Part shown: piece by piece, positions 52,539 to 61,494 of the stretch
Layout: each line of letters begins with the position of its first letter
Numbering within the stretch: the first letter of the stretch is position 1
Assembly: GCA_018266555.1 (NCBI GenBank)
Contig: JAFEAF010000014.1
Span: 1-64,000, forward strand
Reading direction: 5' to 3'
Length of the DNA stretch: 64,000 bases
DNA from: Bacteroidota bacterium
GTDB taxonomy: Bacteria; Bacteroidota; Bacteroidia; Chitinophagales; Chitinophagaceae
Program-made: the position numbers and the translations under genes
The notes under the pieces: generated by a model
The model's database searches: none
Seen by the model: the letters and a program-made list of their open reading frames with translations, nothing else
What the model was told of the DNA's origin: nothing

Positions 52539-54194
52539 ATGGCTGATGTGATCTTAATGCCACGTCTGAGCGACACAATGACTGAAGGTGTGATTGCCGA
52601 ATGGCATAAAAAAATAGGCGATACGGTTAAAAAAGGTGATGTACTGGCTGAGATAGAAACTGATAAAGCCACTATGGAATTGGAGAGTTATAAAGACGGT
52701 ATATTATTACATATCGGAGTAAATAAAGGTGGTAAACTTCAGGTTAACGACCTGCTTGCAATTATTGGAACCAAAGGTGAAGATATCTCTGCTTTGATAA
52801 GCGGCAAGGGACAAACTTCAAGTTCCAATGCAAAAGAAGCAGATAAAAAACAAACATCATCAGGAAATAAACAGCAAATAGTTGCTGCGCCAAAAACTGA
52901 AACTGCTGCAATGGACTTATCGAAGATTGAAGAGGTGGTGCTGATGCCAAGGTTAAGTGATACAATGACCGAAGGTGTCATTGCAGCATGGCATAAAAAA
53001 GTTGGAGATATTGTTAAAAAAGGTGAAGTACTTGCTGAAATAGAAACCGATAAAGCCACCATGGAACTGGAAAGCTATAAGAACGGAAAATTATTATATA
53101 TCGGTGCTAAGAATGGTGAAAAAATTGAGGTGAATAATTTATTATGCATTATTGGTGAAGAAGGGAAAGTGGATATAAATGCAATTGTGAAAGCAGCTAA
53201 TTCCGGTACTCATGCAAGTCAGCCCAGTCAACCGTCACAAAGTGTTCAGGAATCAAAACAAGAAGAACTAAACACTCATCTCCAATCAGCCGGTTATCAA
53301 CAAACCCTGGCTGAAAACGGGCGGTTGAAAGCCTCTCCCCTTGCAAAAAAATTAGCAAAAGAAAAAGGTATTGATCTCAATAGATTGCATGGTTCCGGTG
53401 ATGGTGGAAGAATTATAAAAGCGGATGTTGATAATTTTAAAACGACAGGAGCGATAGCTCAGGAGTTTGGAGTTAAGCCTTCCGCTGTTCCTCAGTTTGT
53501 GGCAACAGATAAAGAAGGTTTCACTGATATTCCAAATTCTCAGATGCGTGGTGTAATTGGGAAAAGACTTTCAGAAAGTAAATTTTCAGCGCCGCATTTT
53601 TATCTTACCATGGAGATCAATATGGATAATGCGATCTCCACAAGAACACAATTGAATGAAGTAAGCCCGGTGAAGATAAGTTTCAATGATATGGTGGTAA
53701 AAGCAGTTGCATTGGCATTGCGTCAGCATCCTGCAGTGAATGCATCATGGCTTGGCGATAAGATAAGACGTTATCATCATATTCATATCGGTATTGCAGT
53801 TGCCATTGAAGATGGATTAATCGTACCTGTGGTTCGTTTTGCCGATCACAAAACACTTCCGCAAATAGCTTCCGAGAGTAAAGAACTGAGCGGAAGAGCA
53901 AGGGCAAAAAAGTTACAACCTAATGAATTTACCGGAAATACATTCACCATTTCCAATCTTGGGATGATGGATATTGATGAATTTACGGCGATCATCAATC
54001 CGCCTGACAGTTGCATCATGGCTGTTGGAAAAATTAAAGAGGTAGTGGTTAAAAAAGCTGAGGGATTAGGTGTAAGCAATTTTATGAAAATCACCCTGAG
54101 TTGTGATCATCGCAGTGTGGACGGCGCAACCGCGGCTGCATTTTTACAAACTTTTAAAAAATACCTGGAAAACCCAGTGATGATGTTGCTTTAA
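52539..54194 (+). CDS. pyruvate dehydrogenase E2 (dihydrolipoyl acetyltransferase)
   Basis: Core acyltransferase of the pyruvate dehydrogenase complex, 551 residues. Two lipoyl domains are visible: residues 2-80 (with ETDKATMELESYKDG) and about 131-208 (ETDKATMELESYKNG), with the lipoylated Lys in DKA. A peripheral subunit-binding domain follows near 267-303 (ASPLAKKLAKEKGIDLNRLH). The catalytic domain ends with CDHRSVDGATAAAFLQTF, carrying the active-site His and Asp. Linkers are rich in Ser, Ala and Gln. A -7-like TAATTTCG lies about 25 bases before the start. E1 and E3 genes are not in the window. Confidence 0.94.
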   Translation: MADVILMPRLSDTMTEGVIAEWHKKIGDTVKKGDVLAEIETDKATMELESYKDGILLHIGVNKGGKLQVNDLLAIIGTKGEDISALISGKGQTSSSNAKEADKKQTSSGNKQQIVAAPKTETAAMDLSKIEEVVLMPRLSDTMTEGVIAAWHKKVGDIVKKGEVLAEIETDKATMELESYKNGKLLYIGAKNGEKIEVNNLLCIIGEEGKVDINAIVKAANSGTHASQPSQPSQSVQESKQEELNTHLQSAGYQQTLAENGRLKASPLAKKLAKEKGIDLNRLHGSGDGGRIIKADVDNFKTTGAIAQEFGVKPSAVPQFVATDKEGFTDIPNSQMRGVIGKRLSESKFSAPHFYLTMEINMDNAISTRTQLNEVSPVKISFNDMVVKAVALALRQHPAVNASWLGDKIRRYHHIHIGIAVAIEDGLIVPVVRFADHKTLPQIASESKELSGRARAKKLQPNEFTGNTFTISNLGMMDIDEFTAIINPPDSCIMAVGKIKEVVVKKAEGLGVSNFMKITLSCDHRSVDGATAAAFLQTFKKYLENPVMMLL

Positions 54195-54207
54195 GGAATC
54201 AGAGACC

Positions 54208-56046
54208 TTATTCCAATAACACTACTTTCCCATCCATCGTAGAAACAATCAGCCGTTTTCCATCAAGCACTTTCACAGTATTGATCATGGAATTATCTAT
54301 TTTATGTGCCCAGATAATTTTTTTCTGTATTGGATCAATGCAATACACTACTCCATTCCTTGTACCAAAGAAAACTTTTCCCTCTTTTTCTATTAGCATA
54401 GAAGGGACATGTTCATATCCAAAGCCGCAATTCATCTTCCAGGCTGTAGATTGTTTTTCCCGGCTTGTAGCATAAGCCACAATGGTATCTGTCATCGTTT
54501 TTCCGTAAACCCATTTTCCATCCCCGGATATTCCGATAGATTCTCGAACGGTAGCGTCATTATTTCTCCATAAAGTTTTACCATCTTGTACATCAATAGC
54601 AGTGATAAAACGATCCGGTGCTACTACATATACCACTCCATCATGAGCAACCGGTATACAGGCAGCTGGAGAAAAGTTGCGGACGGGAGATCCATTATTC
54701 CATTTCCATATTAAATCCCCGTTATTTTTATTCAAAGCATAAAGGTTCCGGTCCCAAGCTCCAAAAATTACTTTTCCTTCGTACAATAAAGGAGTGCTTA
54801 CTACTGGGCCATCCAATCCATCAAAACTCCATTTCATTTTGCCAGATATAATATCCAGCGCATAAAAATGATGATCGCTTGCCCCGATATAAGCAATGTT
54901 ATTCTCAATAACCGGACAGCCTAACACAGAAGCTCCACATTGAAATTTCCAAATCAGTTTTCCGTTTTTTGTACTCAGGCAATAAATTTTCCCATCCCCC
55001 GAACCAAAAATTATTTTTCCTTCAACAATGGCCGGGGAAGAAAAAATGGATCCGCCTGTTTGATACCTCCATTTTTCTTTCCCTGTCTTTAAAGAAACAC
55101 AAAACATTCTACCATCCTGGTTTCCAACCATCACATCATCGCCCGAAACAGCCGGAGTGGAAATTACATTTGCTTCGGAAGTGTACTTCCAGGCTTCTTT
55201 TACATCCGTGTATTTTTCATTGACACTGTAATCAGGCCGAGGGAATTTTTTATCTAATGAATATTTTCTTGTTTCAATTTTTACTGTAGTCCAGGGTTTC
55301 ATCGTTTCCACACCCGGTTTTCTTTCGGAAAAAATCATCGAATCCTTTGTTACGTCCACCAGATTATATCCGCCTATTTCTGCTTTTGCTCTCAGGTTTG
55401 AACGCCCCATCACTCCGGGAATATCTTCAAAATTCATAGCTTTATTCCTATGGCCATGCCCGCATAAAATGGCCCAGGTGTTATAATGCCGGAGCCTGTC
55501 AGTAATTTCGTACCAATTATCGAGGCTGTTATCAATAGGATAATGATTCAGGAAAATAAGTGGTTGTTCAGGTTTGAAGTTCTTCAATTCGTTATCCAGC
55601 CAGTTAATAGCACTGCGGGGTAGATGTCCATCGCTCATCCGGACATAAGGGCCGGAGGCGCAACCTAAAAAACGAATACCATCATATTCAAAACTGAATT
55701 TATCATCTCCGAACACTTTACCAAAACTCACTCCCCCGCTTTCGCTCCATCCGGCATCATGATTTCCCGGAATAATGTAGTATTTCATTTTAAACCCATC
55801 TAACATTGATTTTGCATTTTTTAATTGTTCATCCGTACCAAGCTCTGTAATGTCACCCGTGATCACAACAAAAGCAATATCTTTCATGGAATTGACGTCA
55901 GCAATAGACCGCTTCAAATCTTCTTCAGCTTTACCATCCGGGGAGCCAATATGGATATCAGATAAAAATGCAAACCGGAACGGATGAAATTGGGCATTTA
56001 CAGAAACAGTAATTATGACCCATAAAATAAATAATATCTTTTTCAT
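54208..56046 (-). CDS. calcineurin-like phosphoesterase fused to PQQ-type beta-propeller
   Basis: Exported protein of 612 residues with two domains. After a signal peptide (MKKILFILWVIITVSVNAQ), residues 22-270 are a calcineurin-like phosphoesterase with all metal motifs: AFLSDIHIGSPDG, FVVITGDITELG, YIIPGNHDAGWS, FLNHYPIDNS and LCGHGHRNKA. From about residue 300 a propeller of PQQ-type blades follows (MFCVSLKTGKEKWRYQTGGS, YALDIISGKMKWSFDGLDGP, FITAIDVQDGKTLWRNNDAT). The enzyme could cleave phosphodiesters at the envelope and use the propeller to bind a target. The two domains are in one continuous reading frame. It converges with the E2 gene. The substrate is unknown. Confidence 0.88.
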   Translation of the reverse strand: MKKILFILWVIITVSVNAQFHPFRFAFLSDIHIGSPDGKAEEDLKRSIADVNSMKDIAFVVITGDITELGTDEQLKNAKSMLDGFKMKYYIIPGNHDAGWSESGGVSFGKVFGDDKFSFEYDGIRFLGCASGPYVRMSDGHLPRSAINWLDNELKNFKPEQPLIFLNHYPIDNSLDNWYEITDRLRHYNTWAILCGHGHRNKAMNFEDIPGVMGRSNLRAKAEIGGYNLVDVTKDSMIFSERKPGVETMKPWTTVKIETRKYSLDKKFPRPDYSVNEKYTDVKEAWKYTSEANVISTPAVSGDDVMVGNQDGRMFCVSLKTGKEKWRYQTGGSIFSSPAIVEGKIIFGSGDGKIYCLSTKNGKLIWKFQCGASVLGCPVIENNIAYIGASDHHFYALDIISGKMKWSFDGLDGPVVSTPLLYEGKVIFGAWDRNLYALNKNNGDLIWKWNNGSPVRNFSPAACIPVAHDGVVYVVAPDRFITAIDVQDGKTLWRNNDATVRESIGISGDGKWVYGKTMTDTIVAYATSREKQSTAWKMNCGFGYEHVPSMLIEKEGKVFFGTRNGVVYCIDPIQKKIIWAHKIDNSMINTVKVLDGKRLIVSTMDGKVVLLE

Positions 56047-56152
56047 CCAGGCAAGTTACTAACCCAATTTCTGATATCTCCAAAATCCAAGGCGAATCAA
56101 AAAAAAAAATTGCTTCACGCCATTTTATATCTTCTTTATTAATCAAATGGAA

Positions 56153-56160
56153 TAAATTTG
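56153..56160 (+). promoter_or_regulatory. -7 promoter element (TAAATTTG)
   Basis: Perfect TAnnTTTG, 67 bases before the DUF5723 gene. It is in the divergent gap shared with the phosphoesterase gene. Confidence 0.45.
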
Positions 56161-56227
56161 TAGATGAAATTTGCATAAGCTTACATTCAGCCCAATTTTA
56201 TCAACCCGGTTTTTTTGAAAGTCTATT

Positions 56228-57691
56228 ATGAGAGTGTACAGGAATTATTTGATAGCAGGAGTTTTATTGTTATCTGCTCCATCGGTATGGTCGCAGAATT
56301 ACCAGGCTATTCACGGGTCATCGTATGCAGGCAGCCTGGGCCCGGCTAATAATCCTGCCTCCATTGTATATGTACCCTATAATTGGGATGTTACTTTATT
56401 TGCCGTGCAATCGAAAGAAGCAACGAATGCAATAAAAATTAAGAACTATTCTTTATTGTTTGGAAAGGTTAAGAATGCGGAAATACAATTTCTGAATGGC
56501 AATAAAAAAAGATTTGCATATTCCGATCAAAATATCCGCCTGCTGAATGCCCGCATTGCTATCACTCCAAAATCTACCGTGGCTTTCGGAGTGAATATTC
56601 GGGGCTATGAATTTTTACAATCCGGTAAGTATGCCTGGAATGACAGTATGACAAACGTTCGTGATTTTGCTGATGCCAATGTTTCCAATACTCCTCTCAC
56701 GGCAAATGCCATGGGCGCAACCTGGGCGGAAGTGTACGGCACGTATGCGCAAACCATCAAAGATGATGGCAACAATATTCTCAATGCCGGAATTACCTTT
56801 AAAGCTGTACGTGGATTAGCCGGTGCCTACGCTCATGCACAGGGAATAGAATACCTGCCCAATGCTTCAAATAATGGCATTGGATATTTGTTGGATGGAG
56901 GCAGCCTTCAATATGGATATTCATCAAACCTGGATGATGTAAATAATAATTCCAATGTCAGGAATAACATTAAAAATTTTATGAGAAGAACATTCTCCAG
57001 TGTAAGTTTTGATGCCGGCATTGAATATATAGTTCGTTCAGGAACGGATAACGATTACGACTATGGTACCAAAATCGGTATTTCTTTGATGGATATTGGC
57101 CGGGTACATTTCAGATACGGCGACAAGAGCCGGTTTGCGACCGCAGGAAAAAGCAATGTTACCGATTCGCTGCTTCAAAATAAATTTGGGAATATCAATT
57201 CCTTCAATGATTTTAATGACAGCCTGGCCAGTATTGCCAATACCATTTCAGTACCCGGCGGAGATTTTTTTATTTCGCAGCCTGCCCGTTTTATCCTAAA
57301 TGTGGATCGGCATCTTTCGGACAATTTTTTTCTGAATGGAGAACTGACTATTCCGGTTTTACCGGCAGCAGTAAAAAATAAATTATACCTGAAACAAATG
57401 AACCTGCTTGCCATAACTCCAAGATGGGAGAACAGGAAATTTGGTGCATACCTGCCTGTGCAATTCAACCAGGCGAAGCAATTCTGGATCGGTGCTGCAT
57501 TCAAAGCAGGACCTTTATTATTCGGAGTACATAACATAGGGAATCTCTTTTTAAAAAATTCGACTCAAAATGGTGGATTTTATCTTGCTGTAACAATTCG
57601 TCCCGGTTCCGCAACGGATAAATCTTCTACATATGACAGTGAAAAGATGAATCGCCGGGAAAGAAAAAAACTGGATTGCCCACGACTCTGA
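56228..57691 (+). CDS. DUF5723 family outer-membrane barrel protein
   Basis: Exported protein of 487 residues. A signal peptide (MRVYRNYLIAGVLLLSAPSV, ending SQ) precedes GSSYAGSLGPANNPASIVYV, the characteristic opening of DUF5723. The body is beta-rich with repeated Gly/Tyr turns (YGTYAQTIKDDGNNILNAGI, GTKIGISLMDIGRVHFRYG, FNQAKQFWIGAAFKAGPLLF). The C-terminal tail (MNRRERKKLDCPRL) is basic and unlike a barrel end. Related proteins are linked to outer-membrane barrels used with gliding or T9SS-type genes, but the exact role is undefined. It is monocistronic and has its own promoter match. Confidence 0.85.
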   Translation: MRVYRNYLIAGVLLLSAPSVWSQNYQAIHGSSYAGSLGPANNPASIVYVPYNWDVTLFAVQSKEATNAIKIKNYSLLFGKVKNAEIQFLNGNKKRFAYSDQNIRLLNARIAITPKSTVAFGVNIRGYEFLQSGKYAWNDSMTNVRDFADANVSNTPLTANAMGATWAEVYGTYAQTIKDDGNNILNAGITFKAVRGLAGAYAHAQGIEYLPNASNNGIGYLLDGGSLQYGYSSNLDDVNNNSNVRNNIKNFMRRTFSSVSFDAGIEYIVRSGTDNDYDYGTKIGISLMDIGRVHFRYGDKSRFATAGKSNVTDSLLQNKFGNINSFNDFNDSLASIANTISVPGGDFFISQPARFILNVDRHLSDNFFLNGELTIPVLPAAVKNKLYLKQMNLLAITPRWENRKFGAYLPVQFNQAKQFWIGAAFKAGPLLFGVHNIGNLFLKNSTQNGGFYLAVTIRPGSATDKSSTYDSEKMNRRERKKLDCPRL

Positions 57692-57798
57692 TCTTCGTTA
57701 ATAAATTTATCAGCAATAGCTGCAGTATATTTTATTATGTAATTTATATTCAAAAAACTGTTTTATCTCATTAAAAAAATCATCAATAGCTTTACCTC

Positions 57799-58167
57799 AT
57801 GAATGAAAAAAAGAAAACAGTTGTGCTCGGAGCGTCTGATAATCCTTCCCGTTACAGCTATCTCGCAATAAATCGTTTGAGAAATTATGGTCACCCTGTA
57901 ATTGCCATAGGAAGAAAAAAAACACAGGTAGCCGACGTGCCGGTGACTAACGATAAAGTTCCTGATACTAATATTGACACCGTAACGCTTTATCTCAATC
58001 CATTACATCAGCAAGAATATTATGATTACATCTTATCATTAAAACCCAAAAGAATCATCTTCAATCCCGGCGCTGAAAATGAAGAGCTGTATGATCTTGC
58101 AAAAAAGAACGGCATTCAACCTGTGGAGGCCTGCACATTGGTTTTATTGAGCACCGGTCAGTATTGA
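57799..58167 (+). CDS. CoA-binding domain protein
   Basis: Small Rossmann-fold protein of 122 residues, a single CoA-binding domain (YccU/DUF-like). The fold begins KKTVVLGASDNPSRYSYLAI, then GHPVIAIGRKKTQVADVPVT, and the substrate-facing region has RIIFNPGAENEELYDLAKKN and CTLVLLSTGQY at the end. The fold is clear, but the physiological role is unknown; homologues are often free-standing. It stands alone with a promoter near-match (TAGCTTTA) about 20 bases before the start. It has no signal peptide, so it is cytosolic. Confidence 0.88.
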   Translation: MNEKKKTVVLGASDNPSRYSYLAINRLRNYGHPVIAIGRKKTQVADVPVTNDKVPDTNIDTVTLYLNPLHQQEYYDYILSLKPKRIIFNPGAENEELYDLAKKNGIQPVEACTLVLLSTGQY

Positions 58168-58378
58168 TTTACTCTTAGCTACTCGGAGTTTTACGAGTTA
58201 ACGCATCTATTGTTTACTATACGGGCAAAGTATTACTCCTTAAATTCAAAGGAATAAATAAAACTTACTTGTATTTGCTGAAGTTTTTCACAAATCTTGT
58301 ATTCCCGTCCTCGCTGAAAACTGCAGAAGATAAAATCGGCTGCTACTGTTACCCTATTTAAAAAACAATATCCCGTTT

Positions 58379-58891
58379 ATGAAAAACTCAGGTACTGCCG
58401 TACTCTGTTTGTGTTTTGTAATGTCTGCTTTTATTACCCGTGGGCAAAATCAAAAGATCCCGCTGAATGAGCCGGATTACAACAAACCAAGAGTCTTCCA
58501 AAATTTGCCCGACAGCATTTTATTAGATGCTGCCACTGTTTCTGATCTTTTTAATTTATCCAAAGGGCAAACCATTACTCCTGAATCTTTCAATCGTTCC
58601 GGTACCGCCGTTTTTCAATTACGTGGTGAAGTAGTTTCCAAAAGTGAAAACACCCCGTCAAATATACTGGCCCGTTCTGCCGGTGTGGCTGCTATCAGTA
58701 GCTTGATACTAAAACTGACGGAATATAATGGAGCGAACTTCACCATTTCAAAAATCAAGAACCCGGATGGGACTGTTCGATACACCGGGAGGATTATCAA
58801 TTTTAAAAGTGGTGATCTTTTCGTGCTGCAGAATAATAATGGGAAATTGATGTTGGTAAAAAAAGATTATTACGCACTGGTAAATGAATAA
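58379..58891 (+). CDS. exported protein of unknown function
   Basis: Protein of 170 residues with a signal peptide (MKNSGTAVLCLCFVMSAFIT, ending RGQ). The mature part reads KIPLNEPDYNKPRVFQNLPD, then LFNLSKGQTITPESFNRSGT, and beta-rich segments YTGRIINFKSGDLFVLQNNN and GKLMLVKKDYYALVNE. No known domain is recognised. Its neighbour downstream, 81 bases later on the same strand, is a T9SS-exported protease; a shared function is possible but unproven. The gap before it (211 bases) shows no gene, only a weak ACTCG/CGAGT hairpin near 58184-58203. Confidence 0.62.
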   Translation: MKNSGTAVLCLCFVMSAFITRGQNQKIPLNEPDYNKPRVFQNLPDSILLDAATVSDLFNLSKGQTITPESFNRSGTAVFQLRGEVVSKSENTPSNILARSAGVAAISSLILKLTEYNGANFTISKIKNPDGTVRYTGRIINFKSGDLFVLQNNNGKLMLVKKDYYALVNE

Positions 58892-58972
58892 TGATATCCG
58901 ATAAGTTGAAAGCCCGTTTTTAATCCCGTACCCTATGCCCTAATGAAAAACATTTTTAAAATCCGCCTTGTA

Positions 58973-60571
58973 ATGAAAAACCTGATCCGATCTGTCCAGA
59001 TGCTGTTGCTTCTGACCAGCGCCATACTCGCAAAGACACAAGTGCCTGTTCTGAACAGTTTTCCCTCAGCCACTGCAGTAATTTTTCTCGACTTTGATGG
59101 TCAAACTGTTGATAATACAAGCTGGAATACAAGTGGCCCTATTTATTGCAATCCTTCAGGATTAACTAACAGCCAGGTCACAGAAATTTTTAACCGGGTG
59201 TCTGAAGATTATCGCCCATTTAATATAAATATCACAACAGATTCAACCGTTTACTGGGCAGCTCCTGCAGCAATGCGAATGAGAGTGATCCTCACTGTTT
59301 CTTCATCCTGGTACGGGTCTGCGGGTGGTGTTTCTTTTGTAGGTTCTTTTACCTGGGGGGATAATACTCCTGCATTTGTTTTCACTGCACTACTAAATTA
59401 TAATTCAAAAAATATTGCCGAAGCTACTTCTCATGAAGTGGGACATACATTGGGTCTTTATCACCAGGCATTGTATGACACTAACTGCAATAAAATTTCT
59501 GATTACAATTCCGGAAAAGGTACCGGCGAAATAGCCTGGGCGCCGATTATGGGTGTAGGCTATTCGAAAAACTTTACACTATGGAATAACGGGCCCAATT
59601 CCTTTGGTTGCACTAATTATCAAAGCGATCTGGATGTGATCACATCTGTTAACGGTTTTACTTACAGAGACGATGATCACAGTGGAAGTTTTGCTGATGC
59701 TGCCATTACCAGCTTCACAAACAATCAATTCAATGTAAATGGAATCATTGAACGAAACACTGACCAGGATATGTTTCAATTCAGCATTCCTTCTTTTGGT
59801 GAGTTTACTTTGAATGCTATACCTTACAATGTAGGGACAGGCGATGCGGGTTCCGATCTGGACATACAGGTTTCATTATATGATTATACACAAAAACTGA
59901 TAAATATTTATAATCCCAGCACTCTACTTAGCTCTGTTATTGATACCTCTCTCAGTGCAGGTATTTATTATTTGAAAATAGAAGGAAAAGGAAATATTTA
60001 TGCACCAAACTATGCCAGCCTTGGTTCTTATTCACTAAATGGTGGCTTTGTTGCGAATGCACCATTGGCTTTAAGAAAATTGGAATTGCACGGAACAGTG
60101 AATAATGATAAGCATGAATTAAACTGGCTGATTGATGCAGATGAAAAAGTGGTAACTCAAATATTAGAAATATCAACAGACGGTATTCACTTCTCTTCAT
60201 TGGTTCAACCGGGAAATTCGGTAAGAAGTTACAATTATATACCTACTGCTGATGGTACCATTCAATACCGGCTGAACGTAAGTTTTGATAACGGTCGTCA
60301 GTATTATTCCAACGTAGTTGCCTTGAAACAAAATTCAATGATACAAAGACCCCGGCTGGCAGGCAACCTGATAATCTCAGGCATCATTACCGTGAACAGC
60401 CCCGGGAATTTTACTTATATGATTTTTGACCTTAATGGAAAAACAACTCATAAAGGACTGCTCACGAATGGAGCCAATACAATCAACTCCCAGGGACTTA
60501 AAAACGGAATGTATATAATCCGGTTTGCAAATATGAATCAACAATGGACTGATAAATTTGTAGTTCAATAA
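58973..60571 (+). CDS. secreted metzincin-type zinc protease with T9SS sorting domain
   Basis: Secreted protease of about 532 residues. The chosen start MKNLIRSVQMLLLLTSAIL gives a signal peptide; an in-frame ATG ten codons upstream is less likely. The catalytic zinc motif is EATSHEVGHTLGLYHQ near residue 155-170 (HExxHxxGxxH), and a Met-turn-like IMGVGY follows. A prepeptidase-C-like beta-sandwich covers about 255-365 (IERNTDQDMFQFSIPSFGEF). The last 70 residues are a T9SS type-A sorting domain (MIFDLNGKTTHKGLLTNGAN, GLKNGMYIIRFANMNQQWTD, KFVVQ). The protein is therefore exported through the type IX pore and anchored or released. PorT is encoded 2.5 kb away. Confidence 0.88.
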   Translation: MKNLIRSVQMLLLLTSAILAKTQVPVLNSFPSATAVIFLDFDGQTVDNTSWNTSGPIYCNPSGLTNSQVTEIFNRVSEDYRPFNINITTDSTVYWAAPAAMRMRVILTVSSSWYGSAGGVSFVGSFTWGDNTPAFVFTALLNYNSKNIAEATSHEVGHTLGLYHQALYDTNCNKISDYNSGKGTGEIAWAPIMGVGYSKNFTLWNNGPNSFGCTNYQSDLDVITSVNGFTYRDDDHSGSFADAAITSFTNNQFNVNGIIERNTDQDMFQFSIPSFGEFTLNAIPYNVGTGDAGSDLDIQVSLYDYTQKLINIYNPSTLLSSVIDTSLSAGIYYLKIEGKGNIYAPNYASLGSYSLNGGFVANAPLALRKLELHGTVNNDKHELNWLIDADEKVVTQILEISTDGIHFSSLVQPGNSVRSYNYIPTADGTIQYRLNVSFDNGRQYYSNVVALKQNSMIQRPRLAGNLIISGIITVNSPGNFTYMIFDLNGKTTHKGLLTNGANTINSQGLKNGMYIIRFANMNQQWTDKFVVQ

Positions 60572-60623
60572 ATCATTTCCTGTCGTCATAACAGGAGATT
60601 AATCCGAGCCCTTTTGAAAATAG

Positions 60624-60657
60624 GAGGTTTTTCGATAATTTCGGAAAACCTCTTTTT
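60624..60657 (+). terminator. rho-independent terminator ending at the next start codon
   Basis: Eight-base stem GAGGTTTT/AAAACCTC (60624-60631 with 60645-60652), 13-base loop, then five T (60653-60657). The next base is the A of the ATG of the following gene. The loop carries TAATTTCG, one mismatch from the -7 consensus. Confidence 0.75.
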
Positions 60658-61131
60658 ATGCGTTGGAGAAAATTTAATGGCGACCCGATTGAAATTCCCA
60701 TTATCCAGGCAGTAGAGAATGCGATCAAACGGGAAACGGAAAAGGGATTCCGGTTAAAGGTTTGCATTGGCACTGACTCACAGGTAAAAGGACAGGAAAC
60801 CGAATTTGCTACTGTTATTGTATTCCTGAGAGAGGGTCATGGAGGGTTTATGTTTATTCATAATGAAAAAACACGCCAGCAATTCACTATCAAAGAAAGA
60901 ATGCTGATAGAAGTGGCCAAAAGTATTGAGATCGCATATGATCTCTGTCACCTGTTCACGGTTTATGATATAGACATGGAAGTACATGCAGACATCAATA
61001 CCAACCCGCATTTCAAAAGTAATGATGCTTTAAAAGAAGCTATGGGCTACATCCTCGGTATGGGATTTGCTTTCAAAGCAAAACCCGAAGCATTTGCCAG
61101 CAGCAGTTGCGCTAATAAAGTAGTGAATTAA
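60658..61131 (+). CDS. YkuK-type RNase H-like fold protein (DUF458)
   Basis: Cytosolic protein of 157 residues of the DUF458/YkuK group, which has an RNase H-like fold. Recognisable features are VCIGTDSQVKGQETEFATVI (acidic first strand), HNEKTRQQFTIKERMLIEVA, FTVYDIDMEVHADINTNPHF with several conserved acidic and His residues, and GYILGMGFAFKAKPEAFASS near the end. Nuclease activity has been proposed from the fold but not proved. The ATG follows the preceding gene's terminator without a gap, so its promoter must lie within or before the hairpin. The annotation is confident at family level only. Confidence 0.85.
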   Translation: MRWRKFNGDPIEIPIIQAVENAIKRETEKGFRLKVCIGTDSQVKGQETEFATVIVFLREGHGGFMFIHNEKTRQQFTIKERMLIEVAKSIEIAYDLCHLFTVYDIDMEVHADINTNPHFKSNDALKEAMGYILGMGFAFKAKPEAFASSSCANKVVN

Positions 61132-61220
61132 TCTTACGTTTATTTCTTTTCGGAAATCTCCTGTAGAGGAGTGAAATTTAAAAAATTTGAATACCCCGGT
61201 TCCGGAAATATGAGAAAGTT

Positions 61221-61439
61221 TTAACGGGTTATAACTTCTGAACTATATTTAGTTGGAGTGGGTGAAGAAACCTGTACAATCTTTTGAGGAATTCCCGGTG
61301 TATTACTTTCAGAAGAAAAAATCTGCTGTATGGAAAATTGTTGCAATTTTTTACTATCCTCATGTGCAAATGAAAAAGTAATCAGTACCAGTACGAATAG
61401 AACAATAACCAGGTTCCGGTCGGATAAATATTTCCTCAT
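61221..61439 (-). CDS. small membrane-anchored or exported protein, unknown
   Basis: Protein of 72 residues with an N-terminal hydrophobic helix (MRKYLSDRNLVIVLFVLVLI, TFSFAHEDSKK) that could be a signal peptide or anchor, and a short polar tail rich in Ser, Gln and Pro (FSSESNTPGIPQKIVQVSSP). No family is recognised. It is a real-looking gene because no other frame in this 360-base gap makes sense and it has its own start, but no promoter match was found. Likely periplasmic. It ends 89 bases after the YkuK-type gene, on the opposite strand. Confidence 0.5.
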   Translation of the reverse strand: MRKYLSDRNLVIVLFVLVLITFSFAHEDSKKLQQFSIQQIFSSESNTPGIPQKIVQVSSPTPTKYSSEVITR

Positions 61440-61494
61440 AGTTGGATTGATATTGGGTGCAATTTAAAATAATATTTTTAAATAGAGTACTTCT

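Noticed and set aside
52551..53100. apparent duplication of about 140 bases in the E2 gene
   Set aside because: The two lipoyl domains are an ordinary protein repeat and differ at many DNA positions, so it is not an assembly error.
58184..58203. terminator after the CoA-binding gene
   Set aside because: The ACTCG/CGAGT hairpin is only 5 bp and has no T-run.
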